DNA of 54,642 bases from Micromonospora sp. BL4 (GTDB taxonomy: Bacteria > Actinomycetota > Actinomycetes > Mycobacteriales > Micromonosporaceae). The notes beneath the pieces are model-generated. The model was not told the origin of the DNA. It did not search any database and saw only the letters and a list, made by a program, of their open reading frames with translations. This document shows positions 30,937-40,111 of the stretch, in pieces; the first letter of the stretch is position 1, and every line of letters starts with the position of its first letter. The stretch spans positions 1-54,642 of the forward strand of contig NZ_RCVJ01000099.1 in the NCBI RefSeq assembly GCF_003667505.1, given 5' to 3'. The translations under genes were made by a program, and so were the position numbers.

Positions 30937-31749
30937 CTAGCGTCGGGAGTCGACCGCTGCGGCGGCCGCGACGGCGGGGAGCAGGGCGTGCGCCCACACC
31001 CGGTAGCCGTCCGCAGAGGGATGGAAGCCGTCGTGGCAGAGGGTCCCCGCGTCGGCCCGGAACACCGGCCCGGTCTCGGTGGCCAGATCGACCACCGCGC
31101 CGCCGGCATCCAGCACGGCCGTGGTCTGGGCGCGGGCCATGCGACGCCCGGACCAGCCGACCACCTGACGCAACGGGGGCGCGATGGCGCGCACCGCGCC
31201 GAGGTCGGGGCAGGTGCCCACCACCACCTCGACCCGCGCCTCGCGCAACCGGTGCACCGCCGCACCGAGGTACGCCGCCGCGTCGGCGGGCCGGCGCAGG
31301 CCGGTGGCGTCATTCGCCCCGATCAGGATCAGCGCCACGTCGGGCCGCTCGCCGAGCAGGGCCCGCGCCACCTGGGTGGTCAGGTCCGTCGAGCGGGACC
31401 CGGAGACGCCGACGCTGGACAGGTGCACCCGCCGCCCGGTCGGGCCCTCGGCGAGCAGGTTCGCCAACTGCCCGCCGATGGTGTCCTCGAGCCGGTCGAC
31501 GCCCACGCCCAACGCGGACGAGTCGCCGAGCAGCACCAGGCGCAGCGGCGGCGCGCCAGCCCGGCCGATCGTGGCCCGCAGCGCCAGCCCCAGCTCCGGC
31601 TGGGCGTAGCGCCGGTGTCGGGCGACGAACGCCTCGCCGGCCAGGACGGCAGCACCGCCCACGGTGCCGGCGAGCAGCGAGAGCGCCGCCGCCCGACCCA
31701 GCCGGACCGGGAAACCGGCGGTCACGTCCCGCCCGCTGCGCTCGTTCAT
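30937..31749 (-). CDS. SGNH/GDSL hydrolase, membrane-anchored (second of pair)
   Basis: This 270-residue protein has an N-terminal signal-anchor (about 17-40) and an SGNH esterase domain. Block I is LLGDSSALGVG with the nucleophile Ser, block III is GANDATG, and the catalytic Asp/His are in DGFHPSADGY near the C-terminus. It is probably exported and acts on ester-linked lipids or acyl groups. The mycobacterial counterpart at this locus (Rv1075c) is an esterase. ATG 31749 overlaps the stop of the upstream paralogue (ATGA). Confidence 0.87.
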   Translation of the reverse strand: MNERSGRDVTAGFPVRLGRAAALSLLAGTVGGAAVLAGEAFVARHRRYAQPELGLALRATIGRAGAPPLRLVLLGDSSALGVGVDRLEDTIGGQLANLLAEGPTGRRVHLSSVGVSGSRSTDLTTQVARALLGERPDVALILIGANDATGLRRPADAAAYLGAAVHRLREARVEVVVGTCPDLGAVRAIAPPLRQVVGWSGRRMARAQTTAVLDAGGAVVDLATETGPVFRADAGTLCHDGFHPSADGYRVWAHALLPAVAAAAAVDSRR

Positions 31750-32798
31750 GCCAGTCCCTCCACTGTCGACGTGTCCGGGGCGGCCCCGCGCTGCGGCACC
31801 GCACCGACACCGAAGAACGCCCGGCGACGCAACTGCGCCCACCGACCGGCCGGCCCGTGGTCGTGGCCCCGGACCTGGGTGCCGCTGACCTCCGTGCCGG
31901 CGTGCCGGGCCGCCTCCTGCGCGGCCTCCGGCAGCGACCGTACGCCCTCGCCGGGTGTCGGTGCGACCCGTCGTTCCTGCCCCGCGCCGAGCGCGGAGAG
32001 CATCGTCGGCAGCAGCGCGGCGGCGGCCACCGCGTACCCCTCGGCGGAGGGATGGAACCGGTCCCAGGCGAACATCCGGTGTGGCTCGGCGGCGAAGCGC
32101 GGACCGAGCAGGTCGCCGAGGGAGACCGTCCAGCCGCCCGCCTCGACCACGGCCACCGTCTGCGCGGCGGCGAGCTGCCGGCTCCACCGGTGCGCCAGCC
32201 AGCGCAGCGGTGGCTGGATCGGGCGGATCGCGCCGAGGTCGGGGCAGGTGCCGACGACCACCTCGCAACCGGCGTCGCGCAGCGTGCGGACCGCCTCGAC
32301 CAGATAGCGCACGGCCAGCCCGCGCGGGGTGCGGTTGGTGATGTCGTTACCGCCGATCAGGATCACGGCGATGTCGGGCTGGCGGTCCAGCGCCGCCTCC
32401 ACCTGGTGCCGCAGCACCGCCGAGATGGCCCCGACCACCGCGAAACGGTGCAGCCGCACCGGCCGGTGCAGCCTTCGGGACAGGCCGGTGGCGAGCAGCG
32501 CGCCGGGCGTCTCCCGGCGGCGGTGCACCCCGTAGCCGGCCGCCGACGAGTCGCCGAGCACGACCATGGTGAGCGCCGGGCCGGGGAACTTCGCGCCGTA
32601 CATCCCGTCACAGCGCGGCGGCGGCGCCTCGGCCATCGGGATGGTGCGCCGGGCCTGGCGGGCCTGGCCGAGCAGCACCCCGCCGGTCGCGATCGCGGCC
32701 GCCGCCGTGGCGCCCGTGCCGATGGCCGCCAGACGGGCGACCCGCCGGGCCTGCCGCCAGCGCGGATCAACGGGTACGACGGAACCAGCCACCCCCAT
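31746..32798 (-). CDS. SGNH/GDSL hydrolase (first of pair)
   Basis: This 350-residue paralogue has an N-terminal hydrophobic segment (about 20-45), then an SGNH domain with VLGDSSAAGYG, GGNDITN and DRFHPSAEGY. Its own C-terminal extension of about 75 residues carries a basic RGHDHGPAGRWAQLRRRAF stretch. It shares the interior motif CEVVVGTCPDLGAIRPIQPPLR with its neighbour, so the two arose by tandem duplication. Translation is coupled to the second copy. The start is ATG 32798, 8 nt after GATAAT; GTG two codons in is an alternative. Confidence 0.87.
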   Translation of the reverse strand: MGVAGSVVPVDPRWRQARRVARLAAIGTGATAAAAIATGGVLLGQARQARRTIPMAEAPPPRCDGMYGAKFPGPALTMVVLGDSSAAGYGVHRRRETPGALLATGLSRRLHRPVRLHRFAVVGAISAVLRHQVEAALDRQPDIAVILIGGNDITNRTPRGLAVRYLVEAVRTLRDAGCEVVVGTCPDLGAIRPIQPPLRWLAHRWSRQLAAAQTVAVVEAGGWTVSLGDLLGPRFAAEPHRMFAWDRFHPSAEGYAVAAAALLPTMLSALGAGQERRVAPTPGEGVRSLPEAAQEAARHAGTEVSGTQVRGHDHGPAGRWAQLRRRAFFGVGAVPQRGAAPDTSTVEGLA

Positions 32799-32812
32799 AC
32801 CACGACATTATC
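32796..32812 (-). promoter_or_regulatory. Leaderless-type promoter of the SGNH pair
   Basis: On the minus strand GATAAT (32812-32807) ends 8 nt before ATG 32798. An overlapping TAATGT ends 6 nt before it. Confidence 0.5.
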
Positions 32813-32948
32813 TCGCCGGGCCGACACGCCGCTGTCGTCGTGACGGCTCGCGGGTGCCTGGAAACCGACGCGACGGGGTACCTGTCCGGAGGAGGCCGGC
32901 GGAGTTGCGCCGACCCGCCACGCTGATCCGGCGGAGAGGAGCGCGACG

Positions 32949-33305
32949 ATGGGGAAGACACTGAAGCGCAGCGCGGCGTTCACGGCCCTGGCCCGGGCAC
33001 TGGCGGCCGGGGCGCGCGGCGGGCCGTCGCTGGGCGCGAGGCTGGCGGCGTTGCCCCGGATGATCCGGGCCACCGCCCGCGGGGAGTACGACGGCGGCCT
33101 CCGGCTGGCCCTGATGACCGCGGCGACGGCGTACATCGTCTCGCCGATCGACCTGCTCCCCGAGATCCCACTGGCGATCTTCGGGCTCGCCGACGACGCG
33201 GTCATGATCACTTGGCTGGCCGGGAGCGTACTCGCCGAGACCGATCGCTTCCTGGAGTGGGAGGCCCGACGCAGCTCGGTCATCCCCGGGGGGCTGGTGC
33301 CCTGA
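32949..33305 (+). CDS. DUF1232 (YkvA-like) small membrane protein
   Basis: This 118-residue protein has the DUF1232 signature YIVSPIDLLPEIPLAIFGLADD at about residues 61-82, preceded by a basic amphipathic N-terminus. The family is widespread and of unknown function, usually weakly membrane associated. The start has GGAGAGGAG about 7 nt upstream. It lies 72 bp before cbs in the same direction and may be cotranscribed with it. The 150 bp between it and the divergent SGNH pair contain both promoters. Confidence 0.9.
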   Translation: MGKTLKRSAAFTALARALAAGARGGPSLGARLAALPRMIRATARGEYDGGLRLALMTAATAYIVSPIDLLPEIPLAIFGLADDAVMITWLAGSVLAETDRFLEWEARRSSVIPGGLVP

Positions 33306-33377
33306 CGGCACGTACCCTGGGCGGCGAGGAAACGTCTGCCCGGCCGCCATCGCCGGCGCCGCAACGAAGGGCACATC

Positions 33378-34748
<1,371 letters not shown>

Positions 34749-34768
34749 GCACTGAACCGCCTCGTACG

Positions 34769-34806
34769 ACACTTCCGGCCGTCGGCACCCCGACGGCCGG
34801 AAGTGT
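34769..34806. terminator. Perfect stem-loop between cbs and the protease gene
   Basis: Sixteen-base arms (34769-34784 and 34791-34806) pair perfectly around a 6-nt loop GCACCC. It serves two convergent genes, and its right end reaches the protease stop codon. No T-run is present. Confidence 0.75.
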
Positions 34807-35762
34807 CAGGCGCGCAGCTCGGTCGGGACCGCGACGACGTCGACGAACGCGCCCTTGCGCAGCACGGTCACCGGCAGCCGGGTGCCGATGGCGGGGCCGA
34901 GCATCAGCCGCTGCAGTCCCTGACCGTCGGCCACCGCTCGTCCGCCGGCGCTGAGGATGATGTCGCCCAGGTAGAGCCCGGCCACGCCGGCCGGGCTGCC
35001 CGGCACCACCTCCACCACGCGCAGCCCGCGCCGCTGGCCGGTACGTGCGGTCACCTCGGGTGGCAGCGGAACGGGTACGCCGGCCACGCCGAGCCAGGCG
35101 CGACGGACCCGGCCGGCGGTGGTCAACTCGGCGATGATGTGTCGGGTGGTGGCGTTGATCGGCACCGCCAGCCCCAGTCCGTAGCCGGCGACGGCGGTGT
35201 TCACGCCGATCACCCGCCCGGCGGAGTCGGCCAGCGCGCCGCCGGAGTTGCCCGGGTTGAGCGCCGCGTCGGTCTGGATCACGTCCTCGATCAGCCGGGT
35301 GACCCGCCCGTCCCGGGCGGGTAGCGAGCGGCCGAGCCCGGAGACCACCCCGGCGGTCACGGAACCGGCCAGCCCCATCGGGTTGCCGACGGCCACCACC
35401 AGCTGGCCGATCCGCAGTGCGTCGGCGTCGCCCAGCTCCACCGGTGGCACGGTGGTCTCGTCGACCCGCAGCACGGCGAGGTCGGAGAGCGGGTCGGCGC
35501 CGACCACCCGGAACGTCGTCTCGGTGCCGTCGCCGAATGCCGCCGAGCCGCCGGCGGCGCCCTGCACCACGTGTGCGCTGGTCAGCAGCAGACCGTCGGT
35601 GCCCACGGTGACCGCGGAGCCGGCGCCGGCTCCGCGTGCGGTCCGCACCGACAGCGCGGCCACACTGGGCAGCACCCGGGCCGCCACGGTCGTGACCACC
35701 CGGGAGTACGCGTCCAGCGCGGCCTCCTCGGCCGGGCCGGAACTGGTGTGATCGCTGTCCAT
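34806..35762 (-). CDS. HtrA/DegP-like serine protease with PDZ domain
   Basis: This 318-residue S1C-family protease has the catalytic triad His64 (TSAHVVQG), Asp94 (DPLSDLAVLRV) and Ser173 (NPGNSGGAL). One PDZ domain follows from about 225 to the end. From ATG 35762 no signal peptide or membrane anchor is seen, and a longer start at 35819 adds none. That is unusual, because most actinobacterial HtrA proteins have a membrane segment. It may act in the cytoplasm, or the N-terminus may be misread. It converges on cbs. Confidence 0.88.
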   Translation of the reverse strand: MDSDHTSSGPAEEAALDAYSRVVTTVAARVLPSVAALSVRTARGAGAGSAVTVGTDGLLLTSAHVVQGAAGGSAAFGDGTETTFRVVGADPLSDLAVLRVDETTVPPVELGDADALRIGQLVVAVGNPMGLAGSVTAGVVSGLGRSLPARDGRVTRLIEDVIQTDAALNPGNSGGALADSAGRVIGVNTAVAGYGLGLAVPINATTRHIIAELTTAGRVRRAWLGVAGVPVPLPPEVTARTGQRRGLRVVEVVPGSPAGVAGLYLGDIILSAGGRAVADGQGLQRLMLGPAIGTRLPVTVLRKGAFVDVVAVPTELRA

Positions 35763-35850
35763 GCCGGCCCCAACGCCGTCGCGCCGGCCGGCATGCCCCG
35801 ATCCGCCGAGAGCGAACATCGATCGCCGGCGTGCTGGGACGAGGGCGGTC

Positions 35851-36366
35851 CTACACCGCGAGCGCGCGGGTGTAGCGGAGTTGGGGGGTGAGGGCGGCGC
35901 CGATGTGCTCCTCGCGTTCCGCGCCGGTGGGGGTCCAACCGCCACGCTCGTAGAAGGCGCGGGCGTGGGCGTTGTCCCGCAGCACCCAGAGCGCCGCCCG
36001 CCGCCAGCCCCGGGCCCGCATGGCGTCCAGCGCGTCCACCATCAGCGTGCGGCCGATGCCCCGCCCCTGCTCGGCCGGGTCGAGGTGGATCGCGTTGAGC
36101 AGCCCGGTCGCCGGGTCGTCCTCGTCGTCCGGGCCCAGGTGGCTGAACCCGACCAGCTTCCCGCCGCGCTCCGCCACGGTCATTCGGTGGGTGTCCCGCT
36201 CCCAGCTCCATCGCTCGCTCCAGTACCGCCCCATCGCCTCCGGCGTGGGGTCGGCCAGCGCCTCGGCCGGCAGGAAGGACGAGTACGCGGCGACCCGGGA
36301 GCGCTGGTGCAGGGCGCCCACCCCCATCAGGTCGTCAGTGGTGGCGGGGCGGAGCGTGACGGTCAC
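35851..36366 (-). CDS. GNAT family N-acetyltransferase
   Basis: This 171-residue GNAT-fold enzyme has the acetyl-CoA binding loop [10 protein letters not shown] near residue 104-113 and the C-terminal [13 protein letters not shown] motif typical of the family. The acceptor is unknown. Start GTG 36366 overlaps the stop of the RNase Z gene as GTGA, so it is translationally coupled to rnz. That link may be operonic convenience rather than function. It ends 88 bp upstream of the protease start. Confidence 0.9.
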   Translation of the reverse strand: MTVTLRPATTDDLMGVGALHQRSRVAAYSSFLPAEALADPTPEAMGRYWSERWSWERDTHRMTVAERGGKLVGFSHLGPDDEDDPATGLLNAIHLDPAEQGRGIGRTLMVDALDAMRARGWRRAALWVLRDNAHARAFYERGGWTPTGAEREEHIGAALTPQLRYTRALAV

Positions 36367-37292
36367 CCGGCCGAGGCTACCCGGCGTGGCGGGAGCTGCA
36401 CGGTGGTCAGATCCTCGGCGATGATCAGGTCGCCGTCGAAGTGCGCGCGCGCCTCGTCGTGGAACCGGCGCGGGTCCGGGTACCGCTGGGAGAAGTGGGT
36501 GAGCACCAGCCGGCGTACCCCGGACTCGGTCGCCACCCGGGCGGCCTGCGCCGCGGTCAGATGGCCGACCTCGGCGGCGAGCGCGGCCTCCGACTCCAGG
36601 AAGGTCGACTCGATGACCAGCAGGTCGGCGTGCTCGGCGAGGGCGTAGACCCCGTCGCAGAGGCCGGTGTCCATCACGAAGGCGAACCGCTGCCCCGGCC
36701 GGGGCACGCTCACCTCGTCCCGGGTGACGCGGCGGCCGTCCAGGTCCAGGTGCCCCACCCGGATCAGCTCGCCGACGGCCGGCCCGGCGATGCCGTACGC
36801 CGCCAGCTTCTCCGGCAGCATCCGGCAGCCGTCCGGCTCGACCAGCCGGTAGCCGTACGTCTCGATGGGGTGCCGCAGCCGGCGCGCCTCCAGCGTGCCG
36901 CAGCCCAGGGCGATCCGCTGCCCGTCGACCTCGATCGGCTCGACGAGCAGCTCGGCGGTCTCGTAGAAGGAGGTGGCGTGCCGCAGCCGGGCGAAGTATT
37001 CGGCGCCGCCGGCCGGGAAGTGCACGGCGACCGGGTGCGCCACGCGGTCCAGCGAGAGCCGCTGGATGGTGCCGGGCAGGCCGAGGCAGTGGTCGCCGTG
37101 GAAGTGGGTGACGCAGATCCGGGTCAGGTCGGTGGCGGTGACCGTCGTGTGCAGGAGTTGCCGCTGGCTGCCCTCGCCCGGGTCGAAGAGGATCACCTCG
37201 TCGTCCCAGCGCAGCACGTACCCGTTGTGGTTGCGCTGACGCGTCGGCGCCTGGCTGGCCGTTCCCAGCACCACCAGCTCGCGCATGGACAT
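36363..37292 (-). CDS. rnz: Ribonuclease Z
   Basis: This metallo-beta-lactamase-fold endonuclease cleaves the 3' trailer of tRNA precursors. It has 309 residues. The zinc motif is THFHGDH (His63, His65, Asp67, His68), with further ligands in MDTGLCD (Asp) and LTHFSQRY (His). The start is ATG 37292, 5 nt after GGAG. The second ATG at 37286 is 11 nt away. The gene is preceded by a structured leader of about 245 nt with its own promoter and a 19-codon ORF, and the GGAG lies in a small hairpin. The downstream GNAT is coupled to it. Confidence 0.93.
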   Translation of the reverse strand: MSMRELVVLGTASQAPTRQRNHNGYVLRWDDEVILFDPGEGSQRQLLHTTVTATDLTRICVTHFHGDHCLGLPGTIQRLSLDRVAHPVAVHFPAGGAEYFARLRHATSFYETAELLVEPIEVDGQRIALGCGTLEARRLRHPIETYGYRLVEPDGCRMLPEKLAAYGIAGPAVGELIRVGHLDLDGRRVTRDEVSVPRPGQRFAFVMDTGLCDGVYALAEHADLLVIESTFLESEAALAAEVGHLTAAQAARVATESGVRRLVLTHFSQRYPDPRRFHDEARAHFDGDLIIAEDLTTVQLPPRRVASAG

Positions 37293-37576
37293 CGCCGCTC
37301 CTTTGGATATGGAGCGACCCCCGGGGCGCTCCGCGCTTTCGCGCGGGCCGGCTGGACTTGGCCGGCACCCCGGGGGTCGGGTGGCTGTCGTGGATTCGCC
37401 GCACCGCTGCCACACGGTCTCGACGATGGTGCTGGTGCCCGCCTCGCGGCGGACCGATCACTGTCGAGGACAGCGGCTAGCTGACAGCCACCTCACGAGT
37501 CCGATTGCTATACAAGTCTGGACCACCTCCTTTCACGTGTACCGCCACGCTATCGAGTCCCGACGGGGCTCGGCAA
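37293..37576 (-). promoter_or_regulatory. Structured 5' leader and promoter of rnz
   Basis: The promoter is -35 TTGCCG (37576-37571), 18 bp, -10 TAGCGT (37552-37547), giving a start near 37540. The RNA then contains the leader ORF (37536-37477). A GTCCGCC-GCGA-GGCGGGC stem (37454-37437) has a GNRA loop. A 10-nt segment GACAGCCACC (37389-37380) is complementary to GGTGGCTGTC at the end of the leader ORF (37492-37483). A large hairpin is closed by 12 perfect pairs (37379-37368 with 37326-37315). A GCTCC/GGAGC hairpin (37315-37311 with 37301-37297) covers the rnz ribosome site. The arrangement suggests attenuation or translational control and matches no riboswitch I know. Confidence 0.7.
37477..37536 (-). 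CDS. 19-aa leader ORF upstream of rnz
   Basis: The ORF begins at GTG 37536, about 4 nt after the predicted transcription start, and ends at TAG 37477-37479. The peptide is MKGGGPDLYSNRTREVAVS. Codons such as AAA, GGA, TTG, TAT, AAT, ACT and CGT are unlike the GC3-rich genes around it. This suggests selection on the RNA sequence itself. Its last codons form one strand of a long-range pairing with 37389-37380, so ribosome position here could switch leader structure. Translation itself is not proven. Confidence 0.5.
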   Translation of the reverse strand: MKGGGPDLYSNRTREVAVS

Positions 37577-37603
37577 CGGATTTCGATCACACGCCAAACG
37601 GGA

Positions 37604-37633
37604 ATGCCCGGCCACCTCTCGGCGGCCGGGCAT
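37604..37633 (-). terminator. Terminator of msrA
   Basis: ATGCCCGGCC arms (37633-37624 and 37613-37604 on the minus strand) pair perfectly over 10 bp around a 10-nt loop. TCCCGTTTGG follows. The hairpin starts 25 bp after the msrA stop and separates it from the rnz leader promoter. Confidence 0.7.
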
Positions 37634-37657
37634 CGCGGTCATGCGGGTGGCTGGCGG

Positions 37658-38320
37658 TCAGCCGGCGGTACGGGCCACGCCGACCGGGCAGCTCAGCCCG
37701 TTCGGGCCGTGGTTGCAGTACCCGTTCGGGTTCTTCGTCGGAGCCAGGTACTGCTGGTGGTAGTCCTCGGCGAAGTAGTAGCTGCCGAGCGGGGCGATCT
37801 CGGTGGTGATCTCACCCTTGCCGGCCCGCGTCACGATCGGCTGGAAGGCGTCCCGGGACGACTCAGCGATGGCCCGCTGCTCGTCGGTGGTCGTGTAGAT
37901 CGCCGACCGGTACTGGGTACCCACGTCGTTGCCCTGGCGCATGCCCTGCGTCGGGTCGTGGTTCTCCCAGAAGACCTTCAGCAGGTCCTCGTATGCGATC
38001 TTGCTCGGGTCGTAGACCACCTGGACGACCTCGGCGTGCCCGGTCCGGCCGGAACACGTCTCCTCGTACGTCGGGTTCCTGGTGCTGCCACCGGCGTAGC
38101 CGGCGGAGGTGGTGTACACCCCGGGCAGCGTCCAGAACAGCCGCTCGGCACCCCAGAAACAGCCCATGCCGAAGACTGCGACCTGCAGGCCCTCCGGGAA
38201 CGGGCCCTTCAGCGGGGTACCCAGCACCTCATGCCGGTCGGCGACCGGCATGGCGATCGCGCGGCCCGGCAGGGCCTGCTCGGGCGAGACCATCTCGGCG
38301 TTCATACGGCGCAAAAACAC
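37658..38320 (-). CDS. msrA: Peptide methionine sulfoxide reductase MsrA
   Basis: MsrA reduces methionine-S-sulfoxide in proteins and free form. The 220-residue protein has the catalytic GCFWGAE motif with Cys54, the GYAGG loop, and recycling cysteines Cys202 and Cys211 near the C-terminus ([11 protein letters not shown]). It therefore probably uses thioredoxin or mycoredoxin through disulfide exchange. GTG 38320 is preceded by GAGGAGAG about 8 nt upstream; ATG five codons later is an alternative. It ends in a clear terminator before the rnz leader. Confidence 0.95.
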   Translation of the reverse strand: MFLRRMNAEMVSPEQALPGRAIAMPVADRHEVLGTPLKGPFPEGLQVAVFGMGCFWGAERLFWTLPGVYTTSAGYAGGSTRNPTYEETCSGRTGHAEVVQVVYDPSKIAYEDLLKVFWENHDPTQGMRQGNDVGTQYRSAIYTTTDEQRAIAESSRDAFQPIVTRAGKGEITTEIAPLGSYYFAEDYHQQYLAPTKNPNGYCNHGPNGLSCPVGVARTAG

Positions 38321-38396
38321 GGTGGGACTCTCCTCTCGTACCTCTCCCAGCGTGTAACACCGGTGGGTCCGCCTGTCTTACCCGCGCCGCCGTGAG

Positions 38397-38819
38397 TCAG
38401 GCCCCACCCGGGAATGCGGCGGCCACCCGATCTGCACAGGTCTGGGCCTCGGCGTCGTCTTCGTAACGGGTGCGCGGCCAGAAGAAGCCCCGCAACCCGT
38501 CACCCTTGGTCCGCGGAACCACGTGGGTGTGCAGGTGTGGCACCGATTGGGACACCTTGTTGTTCATGGCCACGAACGTCCCACCGGCCCCCAGACCGGT
38601 CTCCACCGCCACGGCGAGCCGCCGGACCAGCGCGAAGTAGCCCGGAAGCAGGTCGGCCGGCAACTCCGCCAGGGTCACCAGGTGGACCCGGGGCACCACC
38701 AGCACATGCCCCTTGAACACCGGCCGGGTGTCCAGAAAAGCCACCCCGTCGGGCTCGTCGGCGACCCGGAACGCCGGCACCTCACCCGCCACGATCCCGC
38801 AGAACACGCAACCGCTCAT
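38397..38819 (-). CDS. HIT family hydrolase
   Basis: This 140-residue histidine-triad protein is of the HinT/Fhit-like type, which hydrolyses nucleotide phosphoramidates or dinucleoside polyphosphates. The triad is HLHTH with His95, His97 and His99, followed by VVPR. A CxxC pair at Cys4/Cys7 plus His46 is a likely structural zinc site, as in many bacterial HIT proteins. It is monocistronic, 76 bp from msrA, and has a leaderless-type promoter. Confidence 0.92.
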   Translation of the reverse strand: MSGCVFCGIVAGEVPAFRVADEPDGVAFLDTRPVFKGHVLVVPRVHLVTLAELPADLLPGYFALVRRLAVAVETGLGAGGTFVAMNNKVSQSVPHLHTHVVPRTKGDGLRGFFWPRTRYEDDAEAQTCADRVAAAFPGGA

Positions 38820-38831
38820 CGGACCAGGCTA
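38817..38831 (-). promoter_or_regulatory. Leaderless-type promoter of the HIT gene
   Basis: On the minus strand TAGCCT (38831-38826) lies 6 nt before ATG 38819. Confidence 0.5.
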
Positions 38832-38961
38832 TGCCGCGACCTCGCGGGTCACGCCGCCCCCTACGCGCGCACCGGCTGTGGTACTCATCCATCTAGATGA
38901 ATCAGCGCGGAGGTCGGCCGGCCTGTCGTGGTGGCCTGCCGTCCGGCCGAAAGGACGAACC

Positions 38962-40008
38962 TTGCAGATCAGAAGAGGCGCCGCCCTGGCCCTGGCGACA
39001 CTGACCGCCGGGCTGCTCGGCGGCGCGATTCCGGGCCACGCCCAGGCGGCCCCCGCGCCGACCGCGACCCCGCTGCCGCTGAGCACGGCGGCCGACGTGG
39101 TGTCGGCCGGTGACCGGGTCTTCGTCAGCGGTGGCCGCTCCGCCACCGACGTCGTGGTGACCAGCGCGACCGGCACGGTGGTCGGCACCCTGTCGGGCCT
39201 GCCCGGCCCCACCGACCTTCTGCTCAGCGCCGACCGGCGGACCCTCTACGTGGCGCTGCCGACCGCCAACGCCATCGCCGCCTTCGACACCGGCTCGCTG
39301 GTCGAGTCGGCCCGGTACGACACCGGCGCGGGCGAGTGCCCGTCGTCGCTGGCGCTGACCGGCCGTTACCTGTGGTTCGGCTACGGCTGCGACCAGTGGG
39401 GCGGCAACATCGGCCGGATCGACCTCGGCCGTCAACCGGCCCGGCTCAGCACCGGGGTGGCCAGCGAAGATTTCTACGATGCTCCGCTGCTGGCCGCCGC
39501 CAGTCAGAACCGGTCGGTGCTGCTCGCCGGGCAACCGTCGCTGAGCCCGGCGTCGGTGTACGCCTACGGGATCGGCGCTGGGGGAGCGCTGGCCCTGCTG
39601 CGGACCAACCAGTTCTCGGCCGTCGGCAGCAATCTGCGGGACATCGCCCTCGACCCGACCGGCGCGACCCTCTACACGGCTGCCGGTTCCCCGCCGCTGG
39701 TGCAGGCGTTCCCGTTCGCCGAGATCGCCACCCCCACCGCGACGTACGCCACCGGTCCGTACCCACGCGCCGTCGAGGTGTCGCGCACCGGCGCCCAGAT
39801 CGCCGCCGGCGCTTCCGCCGCCTACGATCCGGACGTCTTCGTGTTCTCCACGGACGGCACCGAACTGGTTCGCTACGAGCTGGGCGACGAGCTCAGCGCC
39901 GGAGGGCTGGCCTGGTCTCCGAACGGAGCCCGCGTCTACGCGGTCACCTCGGACTGGACCGGAGCCCGCCCGGCCACCCTGCACGTCCTGCCCGTCCCGG
40001 CCGCCTGA
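38962..40008 (+). CDS. Secreted beta-propeller repeat protein (YncE-like)
   Basis: This 348-residue exported protein has, from TTG 38962, an N-terminus MQIRRGAALALATLTAGLLGG...AHAQAA that is a classical signal peptide with likely cleavage after about residue 28. AAAGGA 6-7 nt upstream of the TTG supports this start. The mature protein shows repeated blocks such as LLLSADRRTLYVALPTANAIAAFDTGSL and IALDPTGATLYTAAG, typical of seven-bladed YncE/lactonase-type propellers. There is no lipobox. The role is unknown. A 10-bp palindrome CATCTAGATG lies about 65 bp upstream. Confidence 0.82.
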   Translation: MQIRRGAALALATLTAGLLGGAIPGHAQAAPAPTATPLPLSTAADVVSAGDRVFVSGGRSATDVVVTSATGTVVGTLSGLPGPTDLLLSADRRTLYVALPTANAIAAFDTGSLVESARYDTGAGECPSSLALTGRYLWFGYGCDQWGGNIGRIDLGRQPARLSTGVASEDFYDAPLLAAASQNRSVLLAGQPSLSPASVYAYGIGAGGALALLRTNQFSAVGSNLRDIALDPTGATLYTAAGSPPLVQAFPFAEIATPTATYATGPYPRAVEVSRTGAQIAAGASAAYDPDVFVFSTDGTELVRYELGDELSAGGLAWSPNGARVYAVTSDWTGARPATLHVLPVPAA

Positions 40009-40095
40009 CCGGATCCCCGGTGCGCGGGGCCGGGCCAGACGGTCCGGCCCTCGCCCGGGAGCGCGGGTTCCATTCCAACCCTCGGGACGGGGCAC

Positions 40096-40111
40096 TAGCC
40101 TCACCACCATG
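40096..40111 (+). promoter_or_regulatory. Leaderless promoter of metB
   Basis: TAGCCT at 40096-40101 lies 7 nt before ATG 40109. TTCCAA at 40073-40078 is a fair -35 box at 17 bp spacing. Confidence 0.6.

Noticed and set aside
35851..37461. Single 536-residue protein joining the GNAT with an upstream region
   Set aside because: The upstream part is a shadow of rnz. The GNAT has its own GTG overlapping the rnz stop.
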